A DNA stretch of 64,000 nt from Thalassospira tepidiphila MCCC 1A03514 (GCF_001662875.1 NZ_JPVZ01000006.1:1-64000); one strand, 5' to 3'; positions 26,540 to 35,959 are shown, counted from the stretch's first letter. The notes: generated by a model from the letters alone, not told the origin. Translations and numbers: made by a program.

Positions 26540-27427
26540 TTATTCTGCCGCTTCGCCTTCAGCGAATTCGTGAATAAGCTTGCGGACATCGTCGCGCATA
26601 TCTTCACGGGCAAGGGCAAATGACATCGTGGCTTTCAGGAAGCCGATCTTGTTGCCGCAATCAAAACGACGACCTTCGAAATTATAGCCATAGAACGGTA
26701 CTTTGCCGATCATTGCGGCCAACGCATCAGTCAGCTGTATTTCATTACCAGCGCCGCGCGGAATGTTTTCAAGCACCTCGAAAATGCCGGGATCAAGGAT
26801 GTAACGCCCGATGGCGGACAAGGTCGAAGGGGCTTCTTCGGGTTTTGGCTTTTCCACCATGCCGCATGCACTGACAAGGCGGCCATTGGTGCCTTCGATT
26901 TCGAGCACACCATAACGGTGAACTTCCTCGCGCGGGACATCCATGACGGCAACCATGTTGCCACCCGTACGGCCATAACTGTCGACCATCTGCTTCATGC
27001 AGGGGACTTTTGACTGGATAAGGTCATCTGCCAGCAACACGACAAACGGCTCGTCACCGACCAGCGACTTGGCGCATAGAACGGCGTGCCCGAGGCCAAG
27101 CGGGTTGCCCTGACGGGTATAGGTCACACGACCGTTTTCCGGGATCATTTCAAGCGCCTTGGACAGTGCTTCTTCCTTGCCGCGCTCGGTCAGGATCGCT
27201 TCCAACTCGGCAGAGCGATCAAAATGGTCCTCAATCGCGGTTTTGCCGCGACCAGTCACAAAAATGAATTCTTCGATGCCGGCCGCAATGGCTTCTTCGA
27301 CAGCGTATTGAATAAGCGGCTTGTCAACGACCGGCAGCATTTCTTTTGGCATTGCCTTGGTAGCGGGCAAAAAACGGGTTCCCATGCCTGCGACCGGAAA
27401 AACTGCCTTCTTGATTCTTTTTGACAT
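26540..27427 (-). CDS. galU: UTP-glucose-1-phosphate uridylyltransferase
   Basis: Makes UDP-glucose from glucose 1-phosphate and UTP. 295 residues, normal for bacterial GalU. Nucleotide-binding opening FPVAGMGTRFLPATKAMPKEML, then DKPLIQYAVEEAIAAGI, and the GLGHAVLCAK segment. It heads the sugar-nucleotide part of the run, 113 bases downstream of the J-domain gene. A promoter in that gap is plausible but no clear -35/-10 was fixed. Confidence 0.95.
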   Translation of the reverse strand: MSKRIKKAVFPVAGMGTRFLPATKAMPKEMLPVVDKPLIQYAVEEAIAAGIEEFIFVTGRGKTAIEDHFDRSAELEAILTERGKEEALSKALEMIPENGRVTYTRQGNPLGLGHAVLCAKSLVGDEPFVVLLADDLIQSKVPCMKQMVDSYGRTGGNMVAVMDVPREEVHRYGVLEIEGTNGRLVSACGMVEKPKPEEAPSTLSAIGRYILDPGIFEVLENIPRGAGNEIQLTDALAAMIGKVPFYGYNFEGRRFDCGNKIGFLKATMSFALAREDMRDDVRKLIHEFAEGEAAE

Positions 27428-27540
27428 TCAATACTTTCCTTTTTCAACCGCTGCACGCCAGTCCGTATTGGAATTGCCCGCATATATGCTTCTGCCACAA
27501 TTCCAGAACACGGATCAAGCAAGCGCACGTATTATTGACG

Positions 27541-28371
27541 CTAATCTTTACATAGCCGTAACAAAAGGCTTCGCGCGGCATTGATCTTTGAGGCCAGATA
27601 GTCCGATCCACCGTGATCCGGGTGGACCGCCTTGATCTGCTTTTTATAGGCCCGGTTAATTTCCTCGCGGGTGGCATTATCCGACACACCCAGGATTTCT
27701 CGGGCCTCTTTCACCGTCATGCCTGACGCACTTGAACTCCTTTTGCCACCTTGGCCTTGCTCGTTATGGTTGCGGTCGCTTCCTCCGTTTTGTGCTCCGT
27801 CTTCGCCGTAGTCTTTCTGGCGCCAGCTTTGCCATCCCGTGCAATCGGGGCGGCGTTCAAGATAGGCTTCCAGAACCGCCCGGCTTTGGTCGGTTGCACT
27901 GCAACAGTCAACATAAAGCGACTGCAGGTCGTCAAGTCCCAAGCTGTCAAGATCGGCCCCGGCAAAGGGACCGCTGACAACGCCACCGCGCATTTGCCCG
28001 GTTTCAAGATCAAGCACCATATGCAGAAATTCGGTACGAATTTCCGAACTTGATCCCGCACAGGATGTGCGGTTGCCAAAACTTCCCGGCTGGGCGCGTT
28101 TTCGGGACGCGGCAAAGATCCTGCGAAAAATTGGCCACAGGAATCCAAGCTTCATCATCCGAAACAAAAACGGCACAGTCGCCGCCAAAGCCGCACCCAT
28201 CGCGGCAATCTTGCCTGTGAGCAACAACCAGCCCGCAAGCATGATCAACACCAAGATGATCAGAAATAAGACAATTTTACGGATTTCTTTGGGCTCGGCC
28301 TCTGTCATCCACCGAATAAAGAAGCCAACCCCGATAAATGCTGCGATGCCGATCAAAAACCACTGCATCAA
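27541..28371 (-). CDS. Membrane J-domain protein
   Basis: 276 residues. The N-terminal 80 hold about three membrane helices (WFLIGIAAFIGVGFFI, IVLFLIILVLIMLAGWLLL, ALAATVPFLFRMMKLGFLW). A middle domain (about 110-190) carries EFLHMVLDLETGQMRG and is unknown. The C-terminal ~60 residues are a J domain with the HPD motif in KAVHPDHGGSDY, so the J domain faces the cytoplasm and recruits DnaK. The layout recalls Tim14/DjlA-like proteins. ATGA overlap with the preceding VWA gene shows tight coupling. Confidence 0.85.
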   Translation of the reverse strand: MMQWFLIGIAAFIGVGFFIRWMTEAEPKEIRKIVLFLIILVLIMLAGWLLLTGKIAAMGAALAATVPFLFRMMKLGFLWPIFRRIFAASRKRAQPGSFGNRTSCAGSSSEIRTEFLHMVLDLETGQMRGGVVSGPFAGADLDSLGLDDLQSLYVDCCSATDQSRAVLEAYLERRPDCTGWQSWRQKDYGEDGAQNGGSDRNHNEQGQGGKRSSSASGMTVKEAREILGVSDNATREEINRAYKKQIKAVHPDHGGSDYLASKINAARSLLLRLCKD

Positions 28372-29090
28372 CGCGGCTTTCGCAATTGATGACCAAGCCT
28401 GAGCACTTCCTCGGACCCGGTTTTCTTTTGATAGATCGAAAGTCCGGACTGCCCGCCCACCGCATAGCTTGCCACTGCGCCCAGCAAATCACGAAGCTTG
28501 CCGGCTGCACTGGCATCAAACTGTATGAAGGCACCGCCGGTTATCCGCGCAATTTCGCCAAAGGCAAATGCCGCATCCCGGTCATGGCCTTCCTGAAACA
28601 TGAATGCCTTTACCCCCTTAAGCGCCAGTTTCCCGGCAATCGGGGCCAGATGATCTGGGTTTTCCTCGATACAGTCGCCGACATAAATCAAGGCATCGAT
28701 TTTTTTATCACCCGCTTCACGTTCGACATGGGCCAGAACCCGTTCGATCTGAGTATGCCCGGCACGGCAGGTGACCTTGGTGATATAATCGCGAAATGAT
28801 TTGGCGTTGCGGCACCAGCCACTTGATTTGCATTCCGAAAGCCCGCGAAAGAAGACAAGCTGCACATCAAGGGCGCCGACACCATCGACCGCTTCGAACA
28901 TTTCCGCCTGAATTTCAGCCGCGCTGTCCCAGCTTGGCTGGCGGCTGGCGGTTGCATCCATGGCAAAAATCAGTCGTCCCTGTGCCGGCCCGGATGATGG
29001 CGCGTGTACCGCCATCTGCCGCGCTTTGCCCAGGAAGTCTGCCACTTCATTGGCGTCGGATGTCTCTGGAATGATGTCTTTGCGCGTCAA
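28368..29090 (-). CDS. von Willebrand factor A-like domain protein
   Basis: 240 residues, no signal peptide, so probably cytoplasmic. It has a VWA fold with a MIDAS-like first motif in FAMDATASRQPSWD (DxTxS variant), a central LVFFRGLSECKSSGW strand-helix, and DALIYVGDCIEEN, a late MIDAS aspartate. It overlaps the membrane J-domain gene by four bases and follows mipZ by 67 bases. The partner is unknown. A link to the J-domain protein is inferred from the overlap. Confidence 0.8.
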   Translation of the reverse strand: MTRKDIIPETSDANEVADFLGKARQMAVHAPSSGPAQGRLIFAMDATASRQPSWDSAAEIQAEMFEAVDGVGALDVQLVFFRGLSECKSSGWCRNAKSFRDYITKVTCRAGHTQIERVLAHVEREAGDKKIDALIYVGDCIEENPDHLAPIAGKLALKGVKAFMFQEGHDRDAAFAFGEIARITGGAFIQFDASAAGKLRDLLGAVASYAVGGQSGLSIYQKKTGSEEVLRLGHQLRKPR

Positions 29091-29157
29091 GGAGACCTGC
29101 CTGCTTCATATTCCGGTTGGACAATTTGTCGTCCCACAAGATATAGGCCGGATGCAG

Positions 29158-30057
29158 TCAGATCGGCAACTCCTCGCCGTCGGCCGGTTTGAAGCCGATC
29201 ACTTCCAGAAGCGATCTGACTTCCTGACGGGCGGCCATGTGCGACATGCTCATCGGGATACCGACGCCCTTTTCACGCAGATCAAGCAGCGTCAGACCTT
29301 TGAGGAAAAGTTCGCGGTAAATCACGCGTTCGCCAAAACCCGGCGCCTGACGGAAGCGGATGCGATCAGCCAATTTGTCAACGATTTCGGCAATGTCGCG
29401 TTTGTTACGCGCATCAAGATGCGAAAGACGGTTGCGCATGACGATCCAGTCAATCGTGCCGCCATCAATCGCCGCCCTACGCTTGCGCGCATCCCAGACC
29501 ATCTCGGCATAGATGCTGGGCCCCTTGATATCAAGGCTGTCCGGGTCAATCCGCGCCAGCATATCAAGGTCGATGAAGCTATCATTGATCGGGGTAATCA
29601 GCGTATCGGCACAGGCATGCGCCAAACGAGACAGGTAATTGTCACTGCCCGGGCAATCCATGACGATGAAGTTGCAGCCGATCACCATTTCACCAAGTGC
29701 GGTCGTAAAGCGTTCGCGCTCGTCCAGCTTGGCTTGGTTGGCATCGGGCAGTTCGCTGCGATAAATCGGCCGATGATCGGGCACCGGAAGCTTAAGGCCC
29801 TTGCGGTCGTTAAAGGCGTTCCGGTTTTCGACATAACGTGTCAGCGTCCCCTGACGGGCGTCGATATCAAGCGATCCGACCTTGAATCCCATCTTCATCA
29901 GGGAAACGATCAGATGCATCGCTGTTGTCGATTTGCCTGACCCGCCCTTTTCATTGCCGATCACGATTACATGGGCGCGATTGGACGGCGGTTGTTTGTC
30001 CGTTGCCGTCTGCTGGCCCGCGCTGTCCCCGTTCGCGCCGGTCTGTTGCACCGTCAT
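29158..30057 (-). CDS. mipZ: Division-plane positioning ATPase MipZ
   Basis: ParA-type ATPase that, in Caulobacter, binds ParB at the poles and blocks FtsZ there, so that division occurs at midcell. About 299 residues from the chosen ATG. Deviant Walker A GNEKGGSGKSTTAMHL, DIDARQGTLTRYVENR (family DLRQRT..RFFENR), FIVMDCPGSDNYLSRLAHACADTLITP, and the MipZ-specific DWIVMRNRLSHLDARNK and VIYRELFLKGLTLLDL segments. It lies at the head of the VWA/J-domain run. The N-terminal ~27 residues are a Q/T/N-rich extension. Confidence 0.92.
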   Translation of the reverse strand: MTVQQTGANGDSAGQQTATDKQPPSNRAHVIVIGNEKGGSGKSTTAMHLIVSLMKMGFKVGSLDIDARQGTLTRYVENRNAFNDRKGLKLPVPDHRPIYRSELPDANQAKLDERERFTTALGEMVIGCNFIVMDCPGSDNYLSRLAHACADTLITPINDSFIDLDMLARIDPDSLDIKGPSIYAEMVWDARKRRAAIDGGTIDWIVMRNRLSHLDARNKRDIAEIVDKLADRIRFRQAPGFGERVIYRELFLKGLTLLDLREKGVGIPMSMSHMAARQEVRSLLEVIGFKPADGEELPI

Positions 30058-30266
30058 GATAAAATGCTCCGTATCTTCAGGCTTTTTGACTTTGTCCCCA
30101 AGGCCAACCTCCCCAATGAGCCCGTTTGCACCCAAAAATCAAGGTAAAAGAGATCACGATAACAGGCATCGGTTGACTGCCCCCTAGCCAATCTAGATGC
30201 ACAAAGGTAAAGATAAGGGTAGCGCAATACAAAAATGCGCCTGAAAACATATAGAAAGGACGCAAT

Positions 30267-31286
30267 GTGAGGTATCGGGCGGCTTTGATCGGCAGCATGT
30301 TTGCAAGCCTTCTGGTGGCAACACCACAGATGGCCGTCGCACAGCAAACCGGTGGGTTCGAGCAAATCCCGCAAGACCAGAGCCCGATTGTCTTTGCCTC
30401 AGACGTCGAGGGTCAGAACAGCTTCCTGCGTCAGTATCGCGATAACAGTACGGTCTTTGTCGGCCGCTGGTATGCGCCACGCTCGGTAAGCGAATCCCCT
30501 GCCGCTGCAAGCGATCTGTACCTTGAGACTGTCTATACGACCTCCGCACCCGGTTTTCGGTTTAGCACCGCCATGGCGTCCGAGCAGTTGCTTGACATGT
30601 TTGACGCGCTTCGCGGCCGCACCAGCCTGAATGGTGCAAGCTTCGTGCAGGAAACCCGATATGGCCCGATTGCCCTGTCGCCCTTTACCCGCAACGGGTC
30701 GCAATGCGTTTCCTTTGTCGGGCAATGGGACCCGCAAACACCGGCCCAACGAGGCAGTCGCCTGCTCGGCTATTACTGCACCCCGACACAGGTTCAGGCC
30801 ACACGTAGCAGCAGTGCGCCGCTCAGTGGTCTGCCAATGATTGATGCCCAGGAATTCGCCGCCGGATTCTTTGGACGATTGAACATTGAGCTTGCGGAAA
30901 ATTCGGCAATTGCCGCCACTGTTGTCGCACCAGCAGATGACACCCCGCTTCAGCAGCCAGAAGGCGAAACCACCCCGCCGCCGATTGATGGCATTGATAT
31001 CATCACCAACTGGCAATCGGTGCGCGGAACCGGCACGCTGCGCTTTGATCAGCCATCTGGCGAAGGCACAATGATCCTTGATGATGACCAACGTCATTGC
31101 GAGGGCATCTGGCGCCATGAAGGCGGTGCCTATCAAAGTGATACGCTTCCGTTCGGAAGCTGGTATGTCTATTGTAACGACAGCAGCTTTGCGCGCGGTA
31201 TTTACACCAGCGAATCCCCGGCTGTTGTCACCGGTAATGGCAAGGACAACCAAGGACAGGCTGTCTATTTCCGCCAGGCAAACTAA
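30267..31286 (+). CDS. Secreted hypothetical protein, 339 aa
   Basis: Function not recognised. GTG start with AAAGGA at eight bases. Signal peptide of about 25 residues ending MAVAQ. The mature part has two regions joined by a P/T-rich linker (about 215-240). The first holds TVFVGRWYAPRS and NGSQCVSFVGQWDP. The second (SVRGTGTLRFDQPSGEGTMIL to the end) holds CEGIW and WYVYCNDSSFARGIY. The paired Cys in each region could form disulfides. No membrane anchor. It is divergent from mipZ and is followed by an oxidoreductase gene 31 bases later. Confidence 0.7.
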   Translation: MRYRAALIGSMFASLLVATPQMAVAQQTGGFEQIPQDQSPIVFASDVEGQNSFLRQYRDNSTVFVGRWYAPRSVSESPAAASDLYLETVYTTSAPGFRFSTAMASEQLLDMFDALRGRTSLNGASFVQETRYGPIALSPFTRNGSQCVSFVGQWDPQTPAQRGSRLLGYYCTPTQVQATRSSSAPLSGLPMIDAQEFAAGFFGRLNIELAENSAIAATVVAPADDTPLQQPEGETTPPPIDGIDIITNWQSVRGTGTLRFDQPSGEGTMILDDDQRHCEGIWRHEGGAYQSDTLPFGSWYVYCNDSSFARGIYTSESPAVVTGNGKDNQGQAVYFRQAN

Positions 31287-31317
31287 ACCCACCACCCTAA
31301 ACAAGATACACGTGATC

Positions 31318-32454
31318 ATGACTGCAGATATCCAAACCATCGTCATCGGGGCCGGCGTTGTCGGCCTGGCCTGTGCCCGTTCACTTGCGCGAACCGGCCG
31401 TGAAGTCCTGATCATTGAACAGCATGATGCGATTGGCACCGAAACCAGCGCACGCAACAGCGAAGTCATTCATGCCGGGATCTATTACCCGAAAGGCAGC
31501 CTGAAGGCCGAGCTTTGCGTCACCGGGCGCGAGATGCTGTATCGTTATTGCGAAGAAAACGGCATCGAACACAAACGCACCGGCAAACTGATTGTCGCCA
31601 CAGCCGAAGACCAGATGGCCGCACTGGCCGGGATCAAGGACAAGGCATATGAAAACGGTGTCACCGACCTTGTCTGGCTGTCCCGCGAAGAGGCCCTTGA
31701 ACGCGAACCGGCCCTTCATTGTGTCGGTGCCCTTGAAAGCCCGTCCACCGGCATTGTCGACAGCCACCAGTTGATGGTCACCCTGCTGGGTGAGGCGGAA
31801 AACAACGGCGCAACACTTGCTATCAACACCAAGGTCACAGCCGTCAGTTTCGAAAACGGGCTTTATACCGTCTGCACCACCGATACCGACGGCGAAGAAA
31901 TGAGCCTGACCTGTGCTGAACTGATCGTTGCCGGTGGCCTGCACAGCCAGACCTTGGGCCGGAACTTTACCGGCCTGCCACAGGCATCTGTCCCGCCGCA
32001 GCATTATGCGCGCGGCTGTTATTTCACGCTATCGGGCAAGGCACCGTTTTCCACCCTGATCTATCCGGCCCCCGAACAGGCAGGCCTTGGCATCCACCTG
32101 ACCCTTGATATGGGGGGACAGGCGCGCTTTGGCCCGGACGTGACATGGGTTGATGCACCAAACTATGACGTCCCCGAAGAACGCCGGGCAGCCTTTGCCG
32201 AAGCCATCCGCAAATACTATCCCGATCTTGATGAAAGTGCGCTTCAGACCGGCTATGCCGGGGTGCGCCCAAAAATTCAGGCCCCGGGCGAAGCGGCGCG
32301 TGACTTCATGATTGCTGATGAAAAACAGCACGGGCTTAATGGTCTTGTAATGCTCTATGGTATTGAATCACCGGGTCTTACTGCATCCCTTGCAATTGGC
32401 AGCCGGGTGACCGAGTTGATCACACAGCAAGGCGCAATGAAGGCAGCATCATAA
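31318..32454 (+). CDS. FAD-dependent oxidoreductase, L-2-hydroxyglutarate oxidase-like
   Basis: 378 residues, DAO/LhgO family. FAD-binding Rossmann start TIVIGAGVVGLACARSLARTG, then RNSEVIHAGIYYPKGSLKAELCVTGREMLY, the block typical of L-2-hydroxyglutarate oxidase/dehydrogenase homologues, and the C-terminal YAGVRPKI...GLVMLYGIESPGLTASLAIG. It would oxidise a 2-hydroxy acid at the membrane or in the cytosol. The frame is open from 31078, but that part overlaps the previous gene, so the ATG at 31318 is chosen. Confidence 0.87.
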   Translation: MTADIQTIVIGAGVVGLACARSLARTGREVLIIEQHDAIGTETSARNSEVIHAGIYYPKGSLKAELCVTGREMLYRYCEENGIEHKRTGKLIVATAEDQMAALAGIKDKAYENGVTDLVWLSREEALEREPALHCVGALESPSTGIVDSHQLMVTLLGEAENNGATLAINTKVTAVSFENGLYTVCTTDTDGEEMSLTCAELIVAGGLHSQTLGRNFTGLPQASVPPQHYARGCYFTLSGKAPFSTLIYPAPEQAGLGIHLTLDMGGQARFGPDVTWVDAPNYDVPEERRAAFAEAIRKYYPDLDESALQTGYAGVRPKIQAPGEAARDFMIADEKQHGLNGLVMLYGIESPGLTASLAIGSRVTELITQQGAMKAAS

Positions 32455-32474
32455 GATCGCCCATATCATCAGCG

Positions 32475-33665
32475 ATGGATAAAGGCATGGCCAAGCAACC
32501 TTACAGCACGTCAGGGCGGACCCGACAACCGGCGCAAAATGCGTCTGGCGGAAAAGCTGCGCCCAAATCCATCTCGCGCCGACATTTCCTTGGCGCTGGT
32601 GCGACGGGGCTTGGCGGGGCATTACTGGCATCAACACCGCTTGGCGCAGTTGCACAGCAGCTTGAACCTTTTATCCCCGCCCCCAATAGCCTGACCGAGG
32701 GTCTCCCCGGACTGACCGACACCGGTAAGCCCGAAAAAGACTTCGTCGAGGAAATGCGCGATTACGTCGTTGCGATCAGTCGGTGGGCAAAAAGCTATCG
32801 CAGTGACTTTTCGATCATTGCGATGAATGGCCTGGAACTGACCGAATTTCTTGAAAAAACCCTGTTTGCGACACGCGGCGTTGCGGAACCGGCCAGAAAC
32901 TATTTGCGGGCACTTGACGGCATTTTGGTCGAAGCCCCGTTCTACGGCTTTGAAAAATACGGCGAAGCCACCAACGCCGAAGAAACCAAATACATCCTCG
33001 GCTATCTGGAACGGTTGAAACTTGAAGGCCTGCAATATCTTGCGGTCGACTACACCGAAAATCGATCCGACATGGACAAGGCACGCGCGCAGCTTCGGGG
33101 GCTGGATGCCCTTTATTACGCGGCCCCACCGCCGGGCATGCAGCTTTCATCGCTGGCAAAGGTTCCAAGCACACCTTTCGGGGCAAACCCGCATGTGATC
33201 GACAATATCCGCGAGGCAAAGAACTTTGCCCTGGTGCTTGATAGTTCGCCCTATGGCACCAAGGACGCCTATGTCGATGCGCTGGTTGCAACCAACTATG
33301 ACACGTTGATCATTGATCCGTTCCATCGCGGGACCATTCCGCTGACTTATGATGATATGAAGCGGCTTCGTTACAAGAAGACCGGAACACCACGGAACTT
33401 GATTTCGTACCTCAATATCGCAACAGCCGAGACATATCGCTATTACTGGCAAAGCGGATGGCGCGCCGGAAGTCCCGATTTCCTCAGTGAAGGCAACCTG
33501 ATGGCACGTTGGGGACAGGAAAACCACGTGCATTACTGGTCACGCGAATGGCAAAGCATCATCTTTGGCAGCGAAAACAGTTATCTCGGCAACATCATGA
33601 AGCTTGGCTTTGACGGTGTTCTGATGGCGGGTATTGATGAATATTCCTGGTGGCTTGACTACTAG
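32475..33665 (+). CDS. Tat-exported endo-alpha-1,4-polygalactosaminidase-like protein (GH114)
   Basis: 396 residues. A twin-arginine signal SRRHFLGAG sits at about residues 35-43, followed by a hydrophobic stretch and TPLGAVAQ. The mature domain has NYLRALDGILVEAPFYG, GLQYLAVDYTENRSDMD, DTLIIDPFHRGTIPLT, RNLISYLNIATAETYRYYW and FDGVLMAGIDEYSWW. This is the TIM-barrel pattern of the GH114 / polygalactosaminidase group, with acidic residues at strand ends. Substrate unproven. The Tat signal suggests folding before export. It starts 20 bases after the oxidase gene. Confidence 0.78.
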   Translation: MDKGMAKQPYSTSGRTRQPAQNASGGKAAPKSISRRHFLGAGATGLGGALLASTPLGAVAQQLEPFIPAPNSLTEGLPGLTDTGKPEKDFVEEMRDYVVAISRWAKSYRSDFSIIAMNGLELTEFLEKTLFATRGVAEPARNYLRALDGILVEAPFYGFEKYGEATNAEETKYILGYLERLKLEGLQYLAVDYTENRSDMDKARAQLRGLDALYYAAPPPGMQLSSLAKVPSTPFGANPHVIDNIREAKNFALVLDSSPYGTKDAYVDALVATNYDTLIIDPFHRGTIPLTYDDMKRLRYKKTGTPRNLISYLNIATAETYRYYWQSGWRAGSPDFLSEGNLMARWGQENHVHYWSREWQSIIFGSENSYLGNIMKLGFDGVLMAGIDEYSWWLDY

Positions 33666-33829
33666 GTCGCGCAGACATTTCGCATTCCATCATCACAAAC
33701 ATATGACCTGAACCTGTGCGTGATTACGCCAAGGACATTTGACGCAGCACCCCTGTTTGGGCAGTGTGGTGGGTGTCGAATGTCGGCAATTCAAAAACAT
33801 AATCTGCATCGCGGCGCCAGGAGGCCCAT

Positions 33830-34429
33830 ATGTCCGAACCCATCATCCACTATTTCTTCGTGCAATCACCGTGGTCTTTTTTCGGGTTTCGCCGCGTTGT
33901 CGACATTGCCAAAAAACATGGCGTGCAAATCATCCATAAACCCTGCCGGGCAGCCGATGTCTGGGAACATGGCGGCGGCGTGCCCTTGGCAAAACGCCCG
34001 AAACCGCGTCAAGAATACCGACTTGTTGAGCTGAAACGCTGGTCGGATTATCTCGGCATTCCGATCAATCTGCATCCGACCTATTTCCCGGTGGATGAAA
34101 CCCTTGCCGCGCGCACGATCATCGCCGTTCAGGACGATGGCAAGGACGTCAGTACTTTGACTGAAACCCTGATGGGGGATATCTGGCTGCGTGAACGTGA
34201 TGTTTCGCTGCCCGCGACCGTGCGCGAGGCCCTGATATCAAGTGGCCTTTCGACGGAATATCTCGAACATGCCGACCTGCCAGAGATCGCCAAGATCTAT
34301 GACGAGAACTGCCAGTCCGCACGCGATCGTAACATCTTTGGTGTGCCGACCTATTTTGTTGGTAACGAGATGTTCTGGGGGCAGGACCGCCTTGATTTTG
34401 TTGAACGAACGCTTCAACAGAACCCCTGA
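33830..34429 (+). CDS. 2-hydroxychromene-2-carboxylate isomerase family protein
   Basis: 199 residues, DsbA-fold kappa-GST/HCCA isomerase family. It opens IIHYFFVQSPWSFFGFRR, with the SPWS/F motif that contacts glutathione in place of a CxxC, then KPCRAADVW. The C-terminal NIFGVPTYFVGNEMFWGQDRLDFVE is the family signature. It may isomerise aromatic breakdown products or act as a glutathione-linked enzyme. A second member lies at 45513 in this window. Confidence 0.85.
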   Translation: MSEPIIHYFFVQSPWSFFGFRRVVDIAKKHGVQIIHKPCRAADVWEHGGGVPLAKRPKPRQEYRLVELKRWSDYLGIPINLHPTYFPVDETLAARTIIAVQDDGKDVSTLTETLMGDIWLRERDVSLPATVREALISSGLSTEYLEHADLPEIAKIYDENCQSARDRNIFGVPTYFVGNEMFWGQDRLDFVERTLQQNP

Positions 34430-34473
34430 TCAAGCGCGCCATAGCACCTTAAAAACCACCAAAACAAAATATT

Positions 34474-34538
34474 ATGCGGGCACTTTTTCGCCTCTGGCAC
34501 GTTAACCAGAGCAGCAGAAACAGTAAAAAAGCCCGCAT
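34474..34538 (+). promoter_or_regulatory. Folded leader before gdhA
   Basis: ATGCGGGC (34474-34481) can pair with GCCCGCAT (34531-34538), TTTTT (34484-34488) with AAAAA beside it, and CTCTGG with CCAGAG (34492-34511) inside. The outer arm ends four bases before the gdhA ATG, so it covers the ribosome site. No good Shine-Dalgarno is seen. It may be a translational control element. Confidence 0.5.
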
Positions 34539-34542
34539 CTAA

Positions 34543-35892
34543 ATGACACAAAGCGCATCTGATTTTCAAAAAGACTTCCAGAGCCAGCTTGAGGAAAAGA
34601 CACCGAACGAGCCGGAATTTCATCAGGCAGTGGAGGAAGTCGTCGGCTCCATTGCCGGTTGGTATCTTGATCAAACCGAGATGCGCAAAAATGCGGTTCT
34701 TGAACGCTGCACGGAACCGGATCGCGTGCTGCAGTTTCGCGTGGCATGGGAAGATGATGACCAACAGATACAGGTCAATCGCGGCTGGCGCATTCAGTTC
34801 AATCAATCGATGGGCCCCTATAAGGGCGGCCTTCGGTTTGCCCCGACGGTCAGTACCAGTATCTTCAAGTTTCTCGGGTTTGAACAAACCCTGAAAAACA
34901 GCCTGACCGGCTTGCCGATGGGCGGGGCAAAAGGTGGTGCCGACTTTTCACCAAAGGACAAATCCCCGCAGGAAATCGGCCGTTTCTGCCAGGCATTCAT
35001 GCAGGAACTTTATCGCCATATCGGGCCAGATACCGATGTGCCCGCCGGGGACATCGGTGTTGGCAGACGCGAAATCAGCATCCTTTTTGGTCACTATATC
35101 AAGCTGACGCAAAAGTGGACCGGTGCGCTGACCGGGAAAGGTTGCCACTTTGGCGGCAGTGCCGGGCGCACAGAAGCAACCGGCTATGGCTGCATCTATT
35201 TCCTTGGTCACATGCTTGATCAGGAAAACAAGGAAATCAAAGACAAACGCATTGCGATCAGTGGTGCAGGCAATGTTGCGCTTCACGCCGCGCGCAAGGC
35301 CATAGAACTTGAAGGCAAAGTCATAAGTCTGAGTGACAGCTCCGGCACCATGCACTTTGCCGATGGCATGACAAACGACCTTCTTGATCAGGTTGATGAC
35401 TGGAAAAACAACCAACGCAAATCGCTGTCAGAATTTGACGGCGGCAAGAATGCTGACTTCCTTGAAGACCAGAACCCCTGGGGGCTTGAGTGCGATATCG
35501 CCCTGCCCTGCGCGACCCAAAACGAGCTTGATGAACAAGACGCTAAGCGGCTTGTTGAAAACAAGGTGATGATGCTCTGTGACGGCGCGAACATGCCGCT
35601 GACGGCAAAGGCACAGGAAGTATTCATCAACGCCAATGTCCCGCATGCCCCTGGCAAAGCATCCAATGCCGGCGGCGTTGCAGTAAGCGGCCTTGAACAG
35701 AGCCAGAATGCGCAGCGTCTGAGTTGGGATACGGAAAACGTCGACAAACGCCTTCGTGAAATCATGTCCAAAATTCACAAAGACTGCATCGAAAACAGTC
35801 CGGACGGAAAAATCATCAATTATCGCGATGGTGCCAATCTTGCTTCGTTCAAGCGCGTCGCAGAAACCATGAATGCATTCTGGCTTTCGTAA
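34543..35892 (+). CDS. gdhA: NADP-specific glutamate dehydrogenase
   Basis: Hexameric glutamate dehydrogenase of 449 residues, the bacterial NADP-type length. It aminates 2-oxoglutarate to glutamate. Substrate-binding PYKGGLRFAPTVSTSIFKFLGFEQ, catalytic Lys in LPMGGAKGGADF, DVPAGDIGVGRREI, and Rossmann GAGNVALHAARKAIELEGK. Near the C-terminus KASNAGGVAVSGLEQSQNAQRLSW is intact. It is followed 67 bases later by a ThDP enzyme. A folded leader overlaps its start. Confidence 0.95.
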   Translation: MTQSASDFQKDFQSQLEEKTPNEPEFHQAVEEVVGSIAGWYLDQTEMRKNAVLERCTEPDRVLQFRVAWEDDDQQIQVNRGWRIQFNQSMGPYKGGLRFAPTVSTSIFKFLGFEQTLKNSLTGLPMGGAKGGADFSPKDKSPQEIGRFCQAFMQELYRHIGPDTDVPAGDIGVGRREISILFGHYIKLTQKWTGALTGKGCHFGGSAGRTEATGYGCIYFLGHMLDQENKEIKDKRIAISGAGNVALHAARKAIELEGKVISLSDSSGTMHFADGMTNDLLDQVDDWKNNQRKSLSEFDGGKNADFLEDQNPWGLECDIALPCATQNELDEQDAKRLVENKVMMLCDGANMPLTAKAQEVFINANVPHAPGKASNAGGVAVSGLEQSQNAQRLSWDTENVDKRLREIMSKIHKDCIENSPDGKIINYRDGANLASFKRVAETMNAFWLS

Positions 35893-35959
35893 TCAAACCC
35901 GGCCGTTGATGCGATTGTAGTTTGCGGCTCTCTCACGACTGAAACCAAGGAGTTTCCCC

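Noticed and set aside
25242..26573. 443-codon open frame opposite ugd
   Set aside because: Shadow of ugd with Gly/His/Asp/Arg-rich translation and no recognised motif.
34490..34515. Sigma-54 promoter before gdhA
   Set aside because: TGGCACG occurs, but no GC lies ten bases after the GG. The string is part of the leader hairpin.
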